A stretch of DNA of 64,000 bases, from NCBI RefSeq assembly GCF_031844705.1, contig NZ_CP134609.1, positions 1,860,001-1,924,000 of the forward strand, in the 5' to 3' direction. The notes below the pieces were generated by a model, which was given only the letters and a program-made list of their open reading frames with translations, did no database searches and was not told the origin of the DNA. Position numbers and translations under genes: made by a program. This DNA is from Streptomyces sp. ITFR-16 (GTDB taxonomy: Bacteria; Actinomycetota; Actinomycetes; Streptomycetales; Streptomycetaceae). Positions within the stretch are counted from its first letter, which is position 1; every line of letters begins with the position of its first letter. Below are positions 8,450 through 18,201 of the stretch, one piece after another.

Positions 8450-9448
8450 TCAGCCGACCGGATCAGCCGTCTCACGGGCCCGCTCCACTTCTTGTGCGAC
8501 CGCGGCGACATCGGTCATGACCTGGACGACGCTGCGCCGCTCGGAGCCGTCTAGCTGCCGGTACTCGCTGCCGATGGTGACCACCAGCCGCTCGGGGAGC
8601 CCCAGTTCGGGGTGGCGTCCCTCGCCGATCACCCGGCGGGCGGCCTCGACGGCGGGGACCCCGGCGGCGTGGAAGGCGTGCGCGCGCTCCTGTACGTGTT
8701 CGAGGTAGCCGATGTGCTCGCGCACGCCGGCCCGGTCGAGTACGGGCCCGTGGCCGGGGACGACGGTCTCGGCGCCGGTGGCGAGCACCTGCTCGCAGGC
8801 CCCGATGACGTTACTCAGCGGCCCCTCCCAGTGGATCGGGTGGTCGCCGGGCTGCTGGGGCGAGGAGGAGAAGATGATGTCGCCGCTGAACACCACGCCC
8901 TGGGCGGGCAGGTGGACCATCAGGTCGCCGGTGGTGTGCGCGGGCGGCAGGGCGGTGATCCGGACGGGGTAGTCGCCCAGGGTCAGTTCGAGTTCGCCGG
9001 TGAAGTAGGTGGTGGGGCGCACCGGTTCGGTCTCCGACCAGTCGAACGGGCCGAAGTGGCGGCCCAGGTAGGCGCCGAGCGGGGTGGCCGGATCGCCGCC
9101 GGTCACCAGGGCGTGCTGCTGCTGCGGGGTGGGCTCGTAGTGGATGTGCTCCCTGGCCTCGCGCGTCACGATGATCTCGGCGTCCGGGAGCACTCCCGCG
9201 CCCCAGAAGTGGTCGCCGTTGGCGTGGGTGACGACGACCCGGTCGATGGAGACGCCGTCGGGGAGCCGCTTGGTGCTCTCGGCAAGGAACTGTCCGGCCA
9301 GCACCGGGTCGTACGGGGTGTCGATCCAGAGCGCGCCGCGCGGCGAGACGAGGAGGCCGCAGTTGGCCAGCCCCCAGCCCCGCTTCGGCGGAAGCCATGC
9401 GTACAGGCCTCGGCCCAGGTCAACGAAGTCCCCCACCGTGATCGACAT
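8450..9448 (-). CDS. MBL-fold metallo-hydrolase
   Basis: A 332-residue metallo-beta-lactamase-fold protein starting MSITVGDFVDLGRGLYAWLPP. The first metal motif reads THANGDHFWG, in place of the usual HxHxDH. Later ligands are visible as the AHTTGDLMVHLP histidine, FSGDIIFS and VPGHGPV. This N-for-H variant occurs in a branch of the superfamily. A C-terminal helical segment of about 90 residues follows. The substrate is unknown, with a small hydrolytic or thioesterase-like role likely. The ATG at 9448 is preferred over an upstream in-frame start at 9511. It is transcribed towards cvnA and may be read through into it. Confidence 0.85.
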   Translation of the reverse strand: MSITVGDFVDLGRGLYAWLPPKRGWGLANCGLLVSPRGALWIDTPYDPVLAGQFLAESTKRLPDGVSIDRVVVTHANGDHFWGAGVLPDAEIIVTREAREHIHYEPTPQQQHALVTGGDPATPLGAYLGRHFGPFDWSETEPVRPTTYFTGELELTLGDYPVRITALPPAHTTGDLMVHLPAQGVVFSGDIIFSSSPQQPGDHPIHWEGPLSNVIGACEQVLATGAETVVPGHGPVLDRAGVREHIGYLEHVQERAHAFHAAGVPAVEAARRVIGEGRHPELGLPERLVVTIGSEYRQLDGSERRSVVQVMTDVAAVAQEVERARETADPVG

Positions 9449-9724
9449 GGACGCGATTATGCCGACCGGTTTCCGGTCGCGCGTTCGATACCGGCCACAA
9501 CGACCCTTCATTGGCGTGAAATCGCCCTCACCCCGCCTTCGGAGGGGTCGACCGGTGACCGTACGAGAGCAGGGGAACCCGCCCCCGTACGGAATCTTCC
9601 GGACGATCAGGACGCAAGCGCCCGGACCGGCCCGGCTCCGTCACCGGTGCGCAACCGGCCGCCGTCAAACCGGGAGGGGCCGATTACCCACCGAGCATGG
9701 CCGAAAACCGATGCCACCGTGCTC

Positions 9725-11041
<1,317 letters not shown>

Positions 11042-12217
11042 TCAAGAGCGGACCTGGCCGCGTTCGAAGTACGCGACCAGCTCCGGGTCGAGGGCGGGCA
11101 CGTCGTACGGCGCACCGCCCTCGCGCAGGGAGCGGGTCGCGAGCACACCGGCGGCGACGCTCATCCGGGCGGCGACCGGCGAGGTGTCGGTGACGCCCCC
11201 GTCGCGCACGAACCGGCAGAACTCCGCCATGATCCGGGTGTCCCCGCCGCCGTGCGAGCCGCCGGCCTCCGGGACCCGGTAGGTGATGTCGGCGTCGGCA
11301 CGGTAGCCGCTGGGGCCGGTGTTCCAGACCTTGACCTCGTCACCGGGGCTGTCGCCGAAGTTCTCCAGCCGCCCCTCGGTGCCGATGACGGTGTAGTTGC
11401 GCCAGTAGTCCGGGGTGAAGTGGCACTGCTGGTAAGCGGCGACGACGCCGTTGTCGAGCTGCATGTTCATCACCGAGACGTCCTCGACGTCGACGATGTG
11501 GTGCAGGTCCTTGCGGGCCGTCGGCGGCCAGTCGAACTCGCGCAGCCAGTTGTCCGGGCGCGGGGTGTCGGGCTCGCGGCGCGGCAGGCTGCCGTAGACG
11601 AGCAGGTCGCCCAGCGCGTTGACGCGCTGTGTGTAGCCGCCGGCCAGCCAGTGCAGCACGTCGATGTCGTGCGCGGCCTTCTGGAGGAGCAGCCCGGTGG
11701 TGCGGGTGCGGTCGGCGTGCCAGTCCTTGAAGTAATAGTCGCCGCCGTAGCCCACGAAGTGGCGCACCCAGACGGCCTTGGGCTCGCCGATGTCGCCGCC
11801 GGCGATGATGTCGCGCATCAGCCGCACGACGCCCATGTGCCGCATGTTGTGGCCGACGTAGAGCCGGGTCCCGGTCTCGTACGCCGCCCGCAGGACGTTG
11901 TCGCAGCTCTCGACGGTGATGCCGAGCGGCTTCTCGACGAAGACCGCCTTGCCGGCCCGCAGGGCGTCGATCGCGATGGCCTCGTGGGTGTCGTCCGGCG
12001 TCGCGACGATGACGGCGTCGAGGTCGTCCCGGCCGAGGAGCAGCTTGTAGTCCTCGACCGCGACCTCGGTGCCGAAGCGCTCGGCCTCGCGCCGGCGCAC
12101 CTCGGGGTCGAGGTCGCAGACGGCGGTGATCGCCGATCCCTGGCCGGGGTGGTGGGCGGACGTCGCGATGGATCGGCGCAGGCCGAGCCCGATGACGCCG
12201 AGTCGCAGGTCTGACAC
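11042..12217 (-). CDS. Gfo/Idh/MocA-family sugar oxidoreductase
   Basis: 391 residues. The Rossmann N-terminus LRLGVIGLGLRRSIA, the AVIVATPDDTH strand and the conserved VFVEKPLG lysine motif identify the family, which oxidises or reduces sugars and cyclitols with NAD(P). The C-terminal half (HDIDVLHWLAGG and the beta-sheet domain) is complete. It sits directly downstream of the solute-binding lipoprotein and permeases, so it probably modifies the imported carbohydrate. The substrate is not identifiable from sequence. Confidence 0.9.
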   Translation of the reverse strand: MSDLRLGVIGLGLRRSIATSAHHPGQGSAITAVCDLDPEVRRREAERFGTEVAVEDYKLLLGRDDLDAVIVATPDDTHEAIAIDALRAGKAVFVEKPLGITVESCDNVLRAAYETGTRLYVGHNMRHMGVVRLMRDIIAGGDIGEPKAVWVRHFVGYGGDYYFKDWHADRTRTTGLLLQKAAHDIDVLHWLAGGYTQRVNALGDLLVYGSLPRREPDTPRPDNWLREFDWPPTARKDLHHIVDVEDVSVMNMQLDNGVVAAYQQCHFTPDYWRNYTVIGTEGRLENFGDSPGDEVKVWNTGPSGYRADADITYRVPEAGGSHGGGDTRIMAEFCRFVRDGGVTDTSPVAARMSVAAGVLATRSLREGGAPYDVPALDPELVAYFERGQVRS

Positions 12218-12256
12218 GGGGGTCCCTTCGGTATGTGCGGGTCGTGCGGGCGGAGA

Positions 12257-13897
12257 CTACTGGCCGGCGAGCGAGGCCTCGAACTCGGCACGCATCTTGT
12301 CGCCGCCGCCGGAACGCCACTTGCGCAGCTGCTCCTTGTAGGCGGAGAGCGGCTTGCGGCCGGCGATGATGTCCAGCAGGCAGTCGCTCATCGCGGTGGT
12401 GAGCGAGGGGCTCTTGCTCGTGGACGTGTCGGAGAAGTGTCCGCTCGTCGGGTTGGTCTGGCTGATCTTGAGGAGTTCCTGCTGCCAGCGGTGGATCTTC
12501 CCGGCCAGCTCGGGCTGGCCCGGCAGGTAGATGTACTCGGGTCCGGCGGCGAGGAAGGCCAGCGGCATCGCGGTGGTCACCGCCTCGGAGTTGCCCTTGG
12601 GCGTGAGCTTGACGTCGCCCTTCGAGGTACGGGTGTAGTGCGTGCCCTCGATGCCGTTGTCGAGGAAGAGCCGCTCCTCCGTACCGAAGGGGGAGGCCAG
12701 GTAGTCCATGACGCCCAGCAGCATCTTGACGCGCTTCTCGTCGGCCTTCTTGTTGATGGCGGTGTAGCCGACCGAGCCGTAGCCCATGCTGTAGCGCGGC
12801 TTCGCGCCGGACTCGGCGGCGAACGGCACGATGACGCCGAAGGGGAAGTCGTACGTCTTGGCGTCGACCAGGAAGCTGGGGAAGGACTGCACATAGGCGC
12901 CGAGGGACCCCTGCGACATCTTCTCCATCGTGGTGGAGAGATTGGGGTCCGGCCAGAAGAGACCGGCCTTGGCGACCTTGACGGCGAAGGCCACGGCCTC
13001 CTGGTACTCCTCCGTCTCGTACATGTGCGTCAGCTTGCCGCCCTCCAGCCGCCAGCCGCTGGGCGCGCCGAACCACTGGCCGAACTGGCCGATGTGGTTC
13101 ACGTACGCCGGCTCCAGGACGTACTTGTTGCGCTTGGGGTCCGCGAGTTCCTTGCCCTTGGCCAGGAAGTCCTCGGCGCTGCTGAACTCGGCGCCGCCGA
13201 CCGGCTTCCAGAAGTCCTCGTTGACGACGTAGACCTGGCCCATGGAGCCGTAGGCCACGGTGACACCGCGGATCTTGCCGTTGACCACGGCGGTCTTCCA
13301 CGCGGAGGTCGGCAGGTTCGCCAGGTTGGGGTACGCCTTGACGGCGTCGCCGGAGAGGTACGGGGTGAGGTCGTGGAACTTGGCGTCGAGCAGTTCGGGG
13401 ACCCGCTGGATGCCCTGGTTCGGCGGGAACCAGACCAGGTCGGGTATGTCGCCGCCGGCCATCATCGCGTTGAACTTGGTGAGGTACGCGTCCACGCCCT
13501 GGTCGACGACGATCGTCATGTCGAACGTCGCCCCGAGACGCTTGTTCAGCTCCTGCCAGTAGGCGTTCCTGGCCTGCGGCGGGGCGGGGGTGGTGAAGGT
13601 CTCGGTGAGCGCCGTGATGCGGCTGCCGTCGCCGGGCGCCTTGGCCACCGACTTGGTGAGCGCCTTGGGGTAGCGGAGGTAGGTGGCGTCCAGCCCCGCC
13701 GCGTTGCCCGCCAGGTCCGCGGGGGCGGTCTGCGCGGCGACGTAGGTGGGCAGCTTGAGCTTGGCCGATGCTTTGGCGCCGCCCTTGCTGACCGCGGCAC
13801 CGCTGCCGCAGGCGCTCAGGGTCGACAGACTGGCTGCGGTGAGACCGGCGATTCCCGCGGCGCCCATGAAACCGCGCCGGGACAAGTGGGTGGACAT
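12257..13897 (-). CDS. Extracellular sugar-binding lipoprotein (LplA/YtcQ type)
   Basis: 546 residues. The N-terminus MSTHLSRRGFMGAAG carries a twin-arginine-like motif, and LSAC with Cys30 is a lipobox, so it is an exported lipoprotein anchored at the outer face of the membrane. The mature part matches large family-1 solute-binding proteins (COG1653/LplA): NAYWQELNKRLGATFDM, DIPDLVWFP, MLLGVMDYLASPFGTEE. AAGGAG lies 5-10 nt before the ATG. It precedes the oxidoreductase and follows the two permeases, so the order is permease, permease, binding protein, oxidoreductase. The ligand is probably an oligosaccharide or sugar acid. Confidence 0.9.
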   Translation of the reverse strand: MSTHLSRRGFMGAAGIAGLTAASLSTLSACGSGAAVSKGGAKASAKLKLPTYVAAQTAPADLAGNAAGLDATYLRYPKALTKSVAKAPGDGSRITALTETFTTPAPPQARNAYWQELNKRLGATFDMTIVVDQGVDAYLTKFNAMMAGGDIPDLVWFPPNQGIQRVPELLDAKFHDLTPYLSGDAVKAYPNLANLPTSAWKTAVVNGKIRGVTVAYGSMGQVYVVNEDFWKPVGGAEFSSAEDFLAKGKELADPKRNKYVLEPAYVNHIGQFGQWFGAPSGWRLEGGKLTHMYETEEYQEAVAFAVKVAKAGLFWPDPNLSTTMEKMSQGSLGAYVQSFPSFLVDAKTYDFPFGVIVPFAAESGAKPRYSMGYGSVGYTAINKKADEKRVKMLLGVMDYLASPFGTEERLFLDNGIEGTHYTRTSKGDVKLTPKGNSEAVTTAMPLAFLAAGPEYIYLPGQPELAGKIHRWQQELLKISQTNPTSGHFSDTSTSKSPSLTTAMSDCLLDIIAGRKPLSAYKEQLRKWRSGGGDKMRAEFEASLAGQ

Positions 13898-13947
13898 GGG
13901 GCTCCTTGAGAGGTGTGGCGTGCGGGGGGCGTACGAGGGCGGGCGGA

Positions 13948-14895
13948 TCAGCCCTTGACGGCCCCGGTGAGGACGCCCTTGACGAAGAACTTCTGGAGGA
14001 AGGGGTAGACACAGAAGATGGGCACGATGGCGATGATCAGCACCGCCATCTGCAGCGAGGTCGCGGGCGGCACCGCGTGCACGCCCATGGCCGAGGCGTT
14101 GATGCTCTGCCCGTTGAGGACGTAGCTGCGCAGGATCACCTGGATGGGGAACTTGCCGGCGTCGTTGAGGTAGAGCACCGCGTTGAAGAAGCTGTTCCAG
14201 TAGCCGACGGCGTAGAAGAGGCCGACCACGGCGAGGACCGCCTTGGACAGGGGCAGGACGATCCGGAAGAGGACCGTCACCTCGCCGGCGCCGTCGATGC
14301 GCGCCGCGTCGTACAGCTCCTCGGGAATGCTCTGGAAGAAGGAGCGGACGACCACGATGTTGAAGGCGTTGAGCAGCACCGGGAGGATCAGCGCCGCATA
14401 GGTGTCCAGCATCTTGAACTGCTGGACCGCCAGGTACGTCGGGATGATGCCGGGCGCGAAGAGGAAGGTCCCGAGCACCATCAGCAGGATCGGCTTGCCG
14501 AGGACCGTGCCGGGGCGCGAGGTGCCGTACGCGATCATCACCGTGCACGCCAGGCTGAGCGCGGTGCCGATCAGGGTGATGCAGATGGAGACCAGGGCGG
14601 CCTGGGTGACGACGCCGCCGGAGAGGATGACGCGGTACGCCTCCAGCGTCGGGTGGTGCGGCAGCAGGACGTAGCCGCCGTTGGCGTTCAGCTCCTCGCG
14701 CCCGGCCAGGCTGGTGCCGATGGCCAGGACGAACGGGTAGAGCACGATCACGGTGAGGACGGCCAGGGCGAGCGCCTTCGTGCCCTGCCCATACCAGTGG
14801 GGGCGCTCCATCCACGGCGGGCGCCCGTTGGACTTGCGGGGGCGGCTCCCGGACCGGGCGGTGCGCAGCCTGGCCACGACGGACTGCTGACTCAT
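13948..14895 (-). CDS. Carbohydrate ABC permease (LplC/YtcP type)
   Basis: 315 residues with six predicted membrane segments and the MalG-like EAA signature EELYDAARIDGAGEVTVLFRIVLPL, which contacts the ATPase. An N-terminal basic cytoplasmic extension of about 35 residues precedes the first segment (LALAVLTVIVLYPFVLAIGTS). The ATG overlaps the stop of the upstream permease (ATGA). The protein ends VKGVLTGAVKG, a common end for this subfamily. It forms the channel with the next gene. Confidence 0.92.
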   Translation of the reverse strand: MSQQSVVARLRTARSGSRPRKSNGRPPWMERPHWYGQGTKALALAVLTVIVLYPFVLAIGTSLAGREELNANGGYVLLPHHPTLEAYRVILSGGVVTQAALVSICITLIGTALSLACTVMIAYGTSRPGTVLGKPILLMVLGTFLFAPGIIPTYLAVQQFKMLDTYAALILPVLLNAFNIVVVRSFFQSIPEELYDAARIDGAGEVTVLFRIVLPLSKAVLAVVGLFYAVGYWNSFFNAVLYLNDAGKFPIQVILRSYVLNGQSINASAMGVHAVPPATSLQMAVLIIAIVPIFCVYPFLQKFFVKGVLTGAVKG

Positions 14896-15902
14896 CGGTA
14901 CACTCCCTGCTCGCCGAAGCGGTGGGCCAGCTTGTTGGCGGCGAGGATGAGGGCGAATCCGATGACGCCCTTCATCAGTCCGGCGGCGGTGCTCATGCCC
15001 CAGTCGCCGTCCACGACCCCGTGGAAGTAGACATAGGTGTCCATGACTTCGGAGGCGTCCGGGCCGACGGCGTCGCGCTGGAGCAGGATCTGCTCGAAGC
15101 CGACGGAGAGGATGTCGCCGAGCCGCAGGATCAGCAGCATCAGGATCACCGGGCGGATGCCCGGCAGGGTGATGTGCCAGATCCGGCGGAGCCAGCCGGC
15201 GCCGTCCATCGCGGCGGACTCGTACTGCCCCATGTCGATCGAGGCGATGGACGCCAGGAAGATGATGGTGCCCCAGCCGCAGTCCTTCCAGATGGCCTGC
15301 GCGGTGATCAGCAGCTTGAAGGTGCCCGGGTCCGTCATCACGTTGCCGATGCTGACGCCGTGCTCCATGAGCAGCGTGGTCACCGAACCGGCGCCGCCCA
15401 GCACCTGCTTGAACATCGCGACGACGACCACCCAGGACAGGAAGTGCGGGAGGTAGACGACGGTCTGGATGAACCGCTTGATCTTCTCGCTGATGAGCGA
15501 GTTGAGCAGCAGCGCCAGGGCGATCGGGGCGGGGAAGTACAGGAGCAGCTGGATCGCGGTGATCTGGAGCGTGTTCGAGACCGCGCTCCAGAACTCGGGT
15601 TCGGCGAGCAGCGCGGTGAAGTTCGCGAGGCCGACGAACGGGCTCTGCTTGAAGCCCAGGAACGGCTGGTAGTCCTGGAAGGCGATGACATTGCCCGCGA
15701 GCGGCAGGTAGAAGAACAGCGCAAAATACAGCACGCCCGGAAGGCAGAAGAGCAGGAGCGCCCGGTCCCGTTTCAGCCGGTGCCGGAGCGGCTGGCGCAG
15801 GCGGTTCCTCTTGTCCTTCCTGCCTGCGGGGCGATCCGCTTCGTCCGGGTCGCGGGGCTGCGGCACGGGCGGCCGCACAGCTGTGACCGGCGATTTTGCC
15901 AT
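14892..15902 (-). CDS. Carbohydrate ABC permease (LplB type)
   Basis: 336 residues of the LplB/UgpA-type permease: LLLFCLPGVLYFALFFYLPLAGNVIAFQDY at the first membrane segment, and the EAA loop YESAAMDGAGWLRRIWHITLPGI. The start is ambiguous. GGAGG is 5 nt from a GTG at 15908 and 11 nt from the ATG at 15902, and the two differ by only two codons. This is the first gene of the transporter operon. No ATP-binding subunit is encoded nearby, so a shared ATPase such as MsiK is the likely energy source (inference). Confidence 0.92.
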   Translation of the reverse strand: MAKSPVTAVRPPVPQPRDPDEADRPAGRKDKRNRLRQPLRHRLKRDRALLLFCLPGVLYFALFFYLPLAGNVIAFQDYQPFLGFKQSPFVGLANFTALLAEPEFWSAVSNTLQITAIQLLLYFPAPIALALLLNSLISEKIKRFIQTVVYLPHFLSWVVVVAMFKQVLGGAGSVTTLLMEHGVSIGNVMTDPGTFKLLITAQAIWKDCGWGTIIFLASIASIDMGQYESAAMDGAGWLRRIWHITLPGIRPVILMLLILRLGDILSVGFEQILLQRDAVGPDASEVMDTYVYFHGVVDGDWGMSTAAGLMKGVIGFALILAANKLAHRFGEQGVYR

Positions 15903-16326
15903 CGTCACAGGCACCTCCAGGGCTGATGGAGCAAGAGAGAAGTCCCGCAGACACGGAGGCGGCGCACACCTCGGGGAGGCGCGGCCACTGCTCCTTCGCG
16001 GCGACAGCCACATAGTTCATGACCGCACACCCCGATGGCAAGAGTTGTTCATTTCGCAGAGGTAACGAACATCTATTGGCACTCAAAAGCCGGTTCGCGC
16101 ATCACCGCAGGGCGTCACGCACCGCCCGAACCCGCACAGAACAGACACCGATCCCCCACCGAATGGCCATCGAAGCCCCTGCGCATCCGTCAGGAACCTT
16201 CACCGCATGCGTGGTTGTGCGCGTTCACGCATCCATCGAGCATGATCCCGCACACGCAAACGGCGGGCCGCCGCACCTCGGGATGCGGCGGCCCGCCGAA
16301 AGGGCGGTACGGAAGGAACGGAAGGA
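15903..16326. other. Intergenic region upstream of the sugar ABC operon
   Basis: About 424 bp between the permease start and the DeoR-family stop. It must hold the promoter of the minus-strand transporter operon. Near 16048-16071 an imperfect palindrome with GTTC...GAAC ends is the best operator candidate, but no assignment is possible. The terminator of the DeoR gene occupies 16261-16298. No supported coding sequence was seen. Confidence 0.5.
16261..16298 (-). terminator. Hairpin terminator of the DeoR-family gene
   Basis: A perfect 15-bp stem (CGGCGGGCCGCCGCA at 16261-16275 and its complement at 16284-16298) with an 8-nt loop lies 28 nt after the regulator stop on the minus strand. Confidence 0.8.
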
Positions 16327-17133
16327 CTAGACGGCGACGACCGTGACGCCGGCCTCGGTGAAGCGGGCGGCCGCCTCGGGTGTGATGCCCCGGTCGGTGA
16401 CCAGGAAGTCGACCAGCGCGAGGTCGCAGACCCGCGCGAACGCCCGCTTGCCGATCTTCGACGAGTCGGCCGCCACCACCACCCGCTGGGCCTGCTCGGC
16501 GAGCAGCCGGTTGATGCTGGCCTCGCCCTCGTGGTGGACGTACGCACCGCGCTCGGTGTCGATGGCGTTGACCCCGAGCACGGCGACGTCCAGCGTGATC
16601 TCCCCCAGCACCCCGCTGGCCAGCGGGCCGGTCAGCTCGTACGACTGGGGCCTGGCCACACCGCCGGTGACCACGATCTTGATCTGCGGCCGGATCACCA
16701 GCTCATTGGCGATGTTGAGGGCGTTGGTGACCACCGTCAGCGTCGGCTGGCCGGCCGCCCCGGAGGCGCTGTCGCCCACCAGGTCCGAGCGCACCGCGAG
16801 CGAGCGCGCCACCTCGGTGATCGTGGTCCCGCCGGTCAGCCCCACCACCTCGCCGACCGCGACCAGTGCCGCGACGGCACGGCCGATGGCCTGCTTCTCC
16901 GGGGCGTTGCGCCCCGTCTTGTAGCGCAGCGCCAGCTCGTAGCTGACGCCGTGGGCGACCGCGCCGCCCCGGGTCCGGGTGAGCAGCTGCTGCTCGGCGA
17001 GCTGGTCCAGGTCCCGCCGGATGGTCGCGGCCGAGACGTCCAGCGCCCTGGCGGCGTCCTCGACATCCACCCGGCCGTTCTTACCGACGAGTTCCAGCAG
17101 TGCGTTCCACCGGGCGTCCCTGGACAAGAGCAT
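16327..17133 (-). CDS. DeoR/GlpR-family transcriptional regulator
   Basis: 268 residues. An N-terminal helix-turn-helix (RWNALLELVGKNGRVDVEDAARALDVSAATIRRDLDQLAEQQLLTRTRGGA) is followed by a DeoR C-terminal sugar-phosphate-binding domain (GLTGGTTITEVARSL, VVTNALNIANEL, VVTGGVARPQSYELTGP, AADSSKIGKRAF). Members repress sugar genes and are relieved by a phosphorylated sugar. It is divergent from the SIS gene and close to the ABC operon, so both are plausible targets. The ATG at 17133 is only about 1 nt from AAGGAG, while the TTG two codons later (17127) has a normal spacing of about 7, so the real start may be the TTG. Confidence 0.9.
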   Translation of the reverse strand: MLLSRDARWNALLELVGKNGRVDVEDAARALDVSAATIRRDLDQLAEQQLLTRTRGGAVAHGVSYELALRYKTGRNAPEKQAIGRAVAALVAVGEVVGLTGGTTITEVARSLAVRSDLVGDSASGAAGQPTLTVVTNALNIANELVIRPQIKIVVTGGVARPQSYELTGPLASGVLGEITLDVAVLGVNAIDTERGAYVHHEGEASINRLLAEQAQRVVVAADSSKIGKRAFARVCDLALVDFLVTDRGITPEAAARFTEAGVTVVAV

Positions 17134-17239
17134 TCTCCTTACAGGTCCGGGCCGCCGTCGCCCATCCCCTTGGGCGCGATCACCGGACACGCGCAAGCGT
17201 GGCACAAGGCTCCGGCGAGTCAAGTCTCCTGCAAGGAGT

Positions 17240-17256
17240 ATGCTTGATAATGCTTG
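17240..17256. promoter_or_regulatory. Tandem ATGCTTG repeats, candidate DeoR-family operator
   Basis: ATGCTTG occurs at 17240-17246 and 17250-17256, one helical turn apart (period 10). The inverse core GCAAGC lies at 17193-17198. The repeats are between the divergent DeoR-family and SIS genes, 57 bp upstream of the SIS start. DeoR-family repressors often bind direct repeats, so this is a reasonable operator candidate. Confidence 0.45.
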
Positions 17257-17312
17257 CACATCGCGGGTAGCGTGCGTAAACGAGCATCCCATCACCAGTA
17301 CGGAGTGCAAAA

Positions 17313-18197
17313 GTGTCATTTGTCGAGATCGAGACCGCCAGTCAGCCGGACTGCTGGCGCCGTGCCGCAGAACTGGCCGGGAGCCAGGCGGCCGCGCTGC
17401 CCGCCGCCGGTGAGCGCATCGCCGTGGTCGGCTGCGGCACCTCGTTCTACATGGCTCAGGCATACGCCGCGCTCCGTGAGGAGTCCGGGCAGGGCGAATC
17501 GGACGCCTTCGCGGCGTCGGAGTTCCCCTTCGGCCGCCGCTACGACCGGGTGGTCGCCCTCACCCGCTCCGGCACCACGACCGAGGTCCTCGAACTCCTC
17601 GGCCGGCTGCGCGGCACCACCCCGACGGTGGCCATCACCGCCGACCCGTCGACCCCGGTGATGACGTCCGCCGACGCCGTCGTGGTCCTCGACTTCGCGG
17701 ACGAGCAGTCCGTCGTGCAGACCCGGTTCGCCACCACCCTGCTGACGCTGCTCCGCGCCCACCTCGGCCTGCACACCGACGCCGTGGTCCGCGACGCGGA
17801 GGCCGCACTCGCCGAGCCGCTGCCCGAAGGGCTGCTGGACTGCACGCAGTTCACCTTCCTCGGCCGGGGCTGGACGGTCGGCCTGGCCAACGAGGCCGCG
17901 CTGAAGATGAAGGAGGCCTCGCTGTCCTGGACGGAGTCCTACGCGGCGATGGAGTACCGCCACGGCCCCATCAGCATCGCCACCACCGGCACCGCGACCT
18001 GGCTCTTCGGCTCCGCGCCCGAGGGCCTGCGCGAACAGCTCCTGGAGACCGGTGCCCAGTGGGTGGAGAGCGGCCTCGACCCGCTGGCCGAGCTCATCCG
18101 TGTGCAGCGCCTGGCCATCGCCCGCGCCGCCGCCCGGGGCCTGGACCCCGACAGCCCCCGCCACCTGACCCGTTCGGTGGTCCTGGCGGACGCCTGA
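17313..18197 (+). CDS. SIS-domain sugar isomerase/deaminase-like protein
   Basis: 294 residues with two SIS domains as in the isomerase half of GlmS and in AgaS/FrlB-type enzymes. The first has IAVVGCGTSFYMAQA and LTRSGTTTEVLELL; the second has FTFLGRGWTVGLANEAALKMKEASLSWTESYAAMEYRHGP, which resembles the GlmS active-site loop region. It lacks a glutaminase domain, so it is likelier to isomerise or deaminate an amino- or keto-sugar phosphate than to make glucosamine-6-phosphate. The GTG start follows a divergent promoter region shared with the DeoR-family gene. The next gene begins 5 nt after the stop. Confidence 0.88.
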   Translation: MSFVEIETASQPDCWRRAAELAGSQAAALPAAGERIAVVGCGTSFYMAQAYAALREESGQGESDAFAASEFPFGRRYDRVVALTRSGTTTEVLELLGRLRGTTPTVAITADPSTPVMTSADAVVVLDFADEQSVVQTRFATTLLTLLRAHLGLHTDAVVRDAEAALAEPLPEGLLDCTQFTFLGRGWTVGLANEAALKMKEASLSWTESYAAMEYRHGPISIATTGTATWLFGSAPEGLREQLLETGAQWVESGLDPLAELIRVQRLAIARAAARGLDPDSPRHLTRSVVLADA

Positions 18198-18201
18198 TCC
18201 C

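Noticed and set aside
13906..15926. Two plus-strand frames rich in D, E, G and R opposite the ABC permeases
   Set aside because: They mirror the permease genes in antisense. The composition is typical of shadow frames and no domain is visible.
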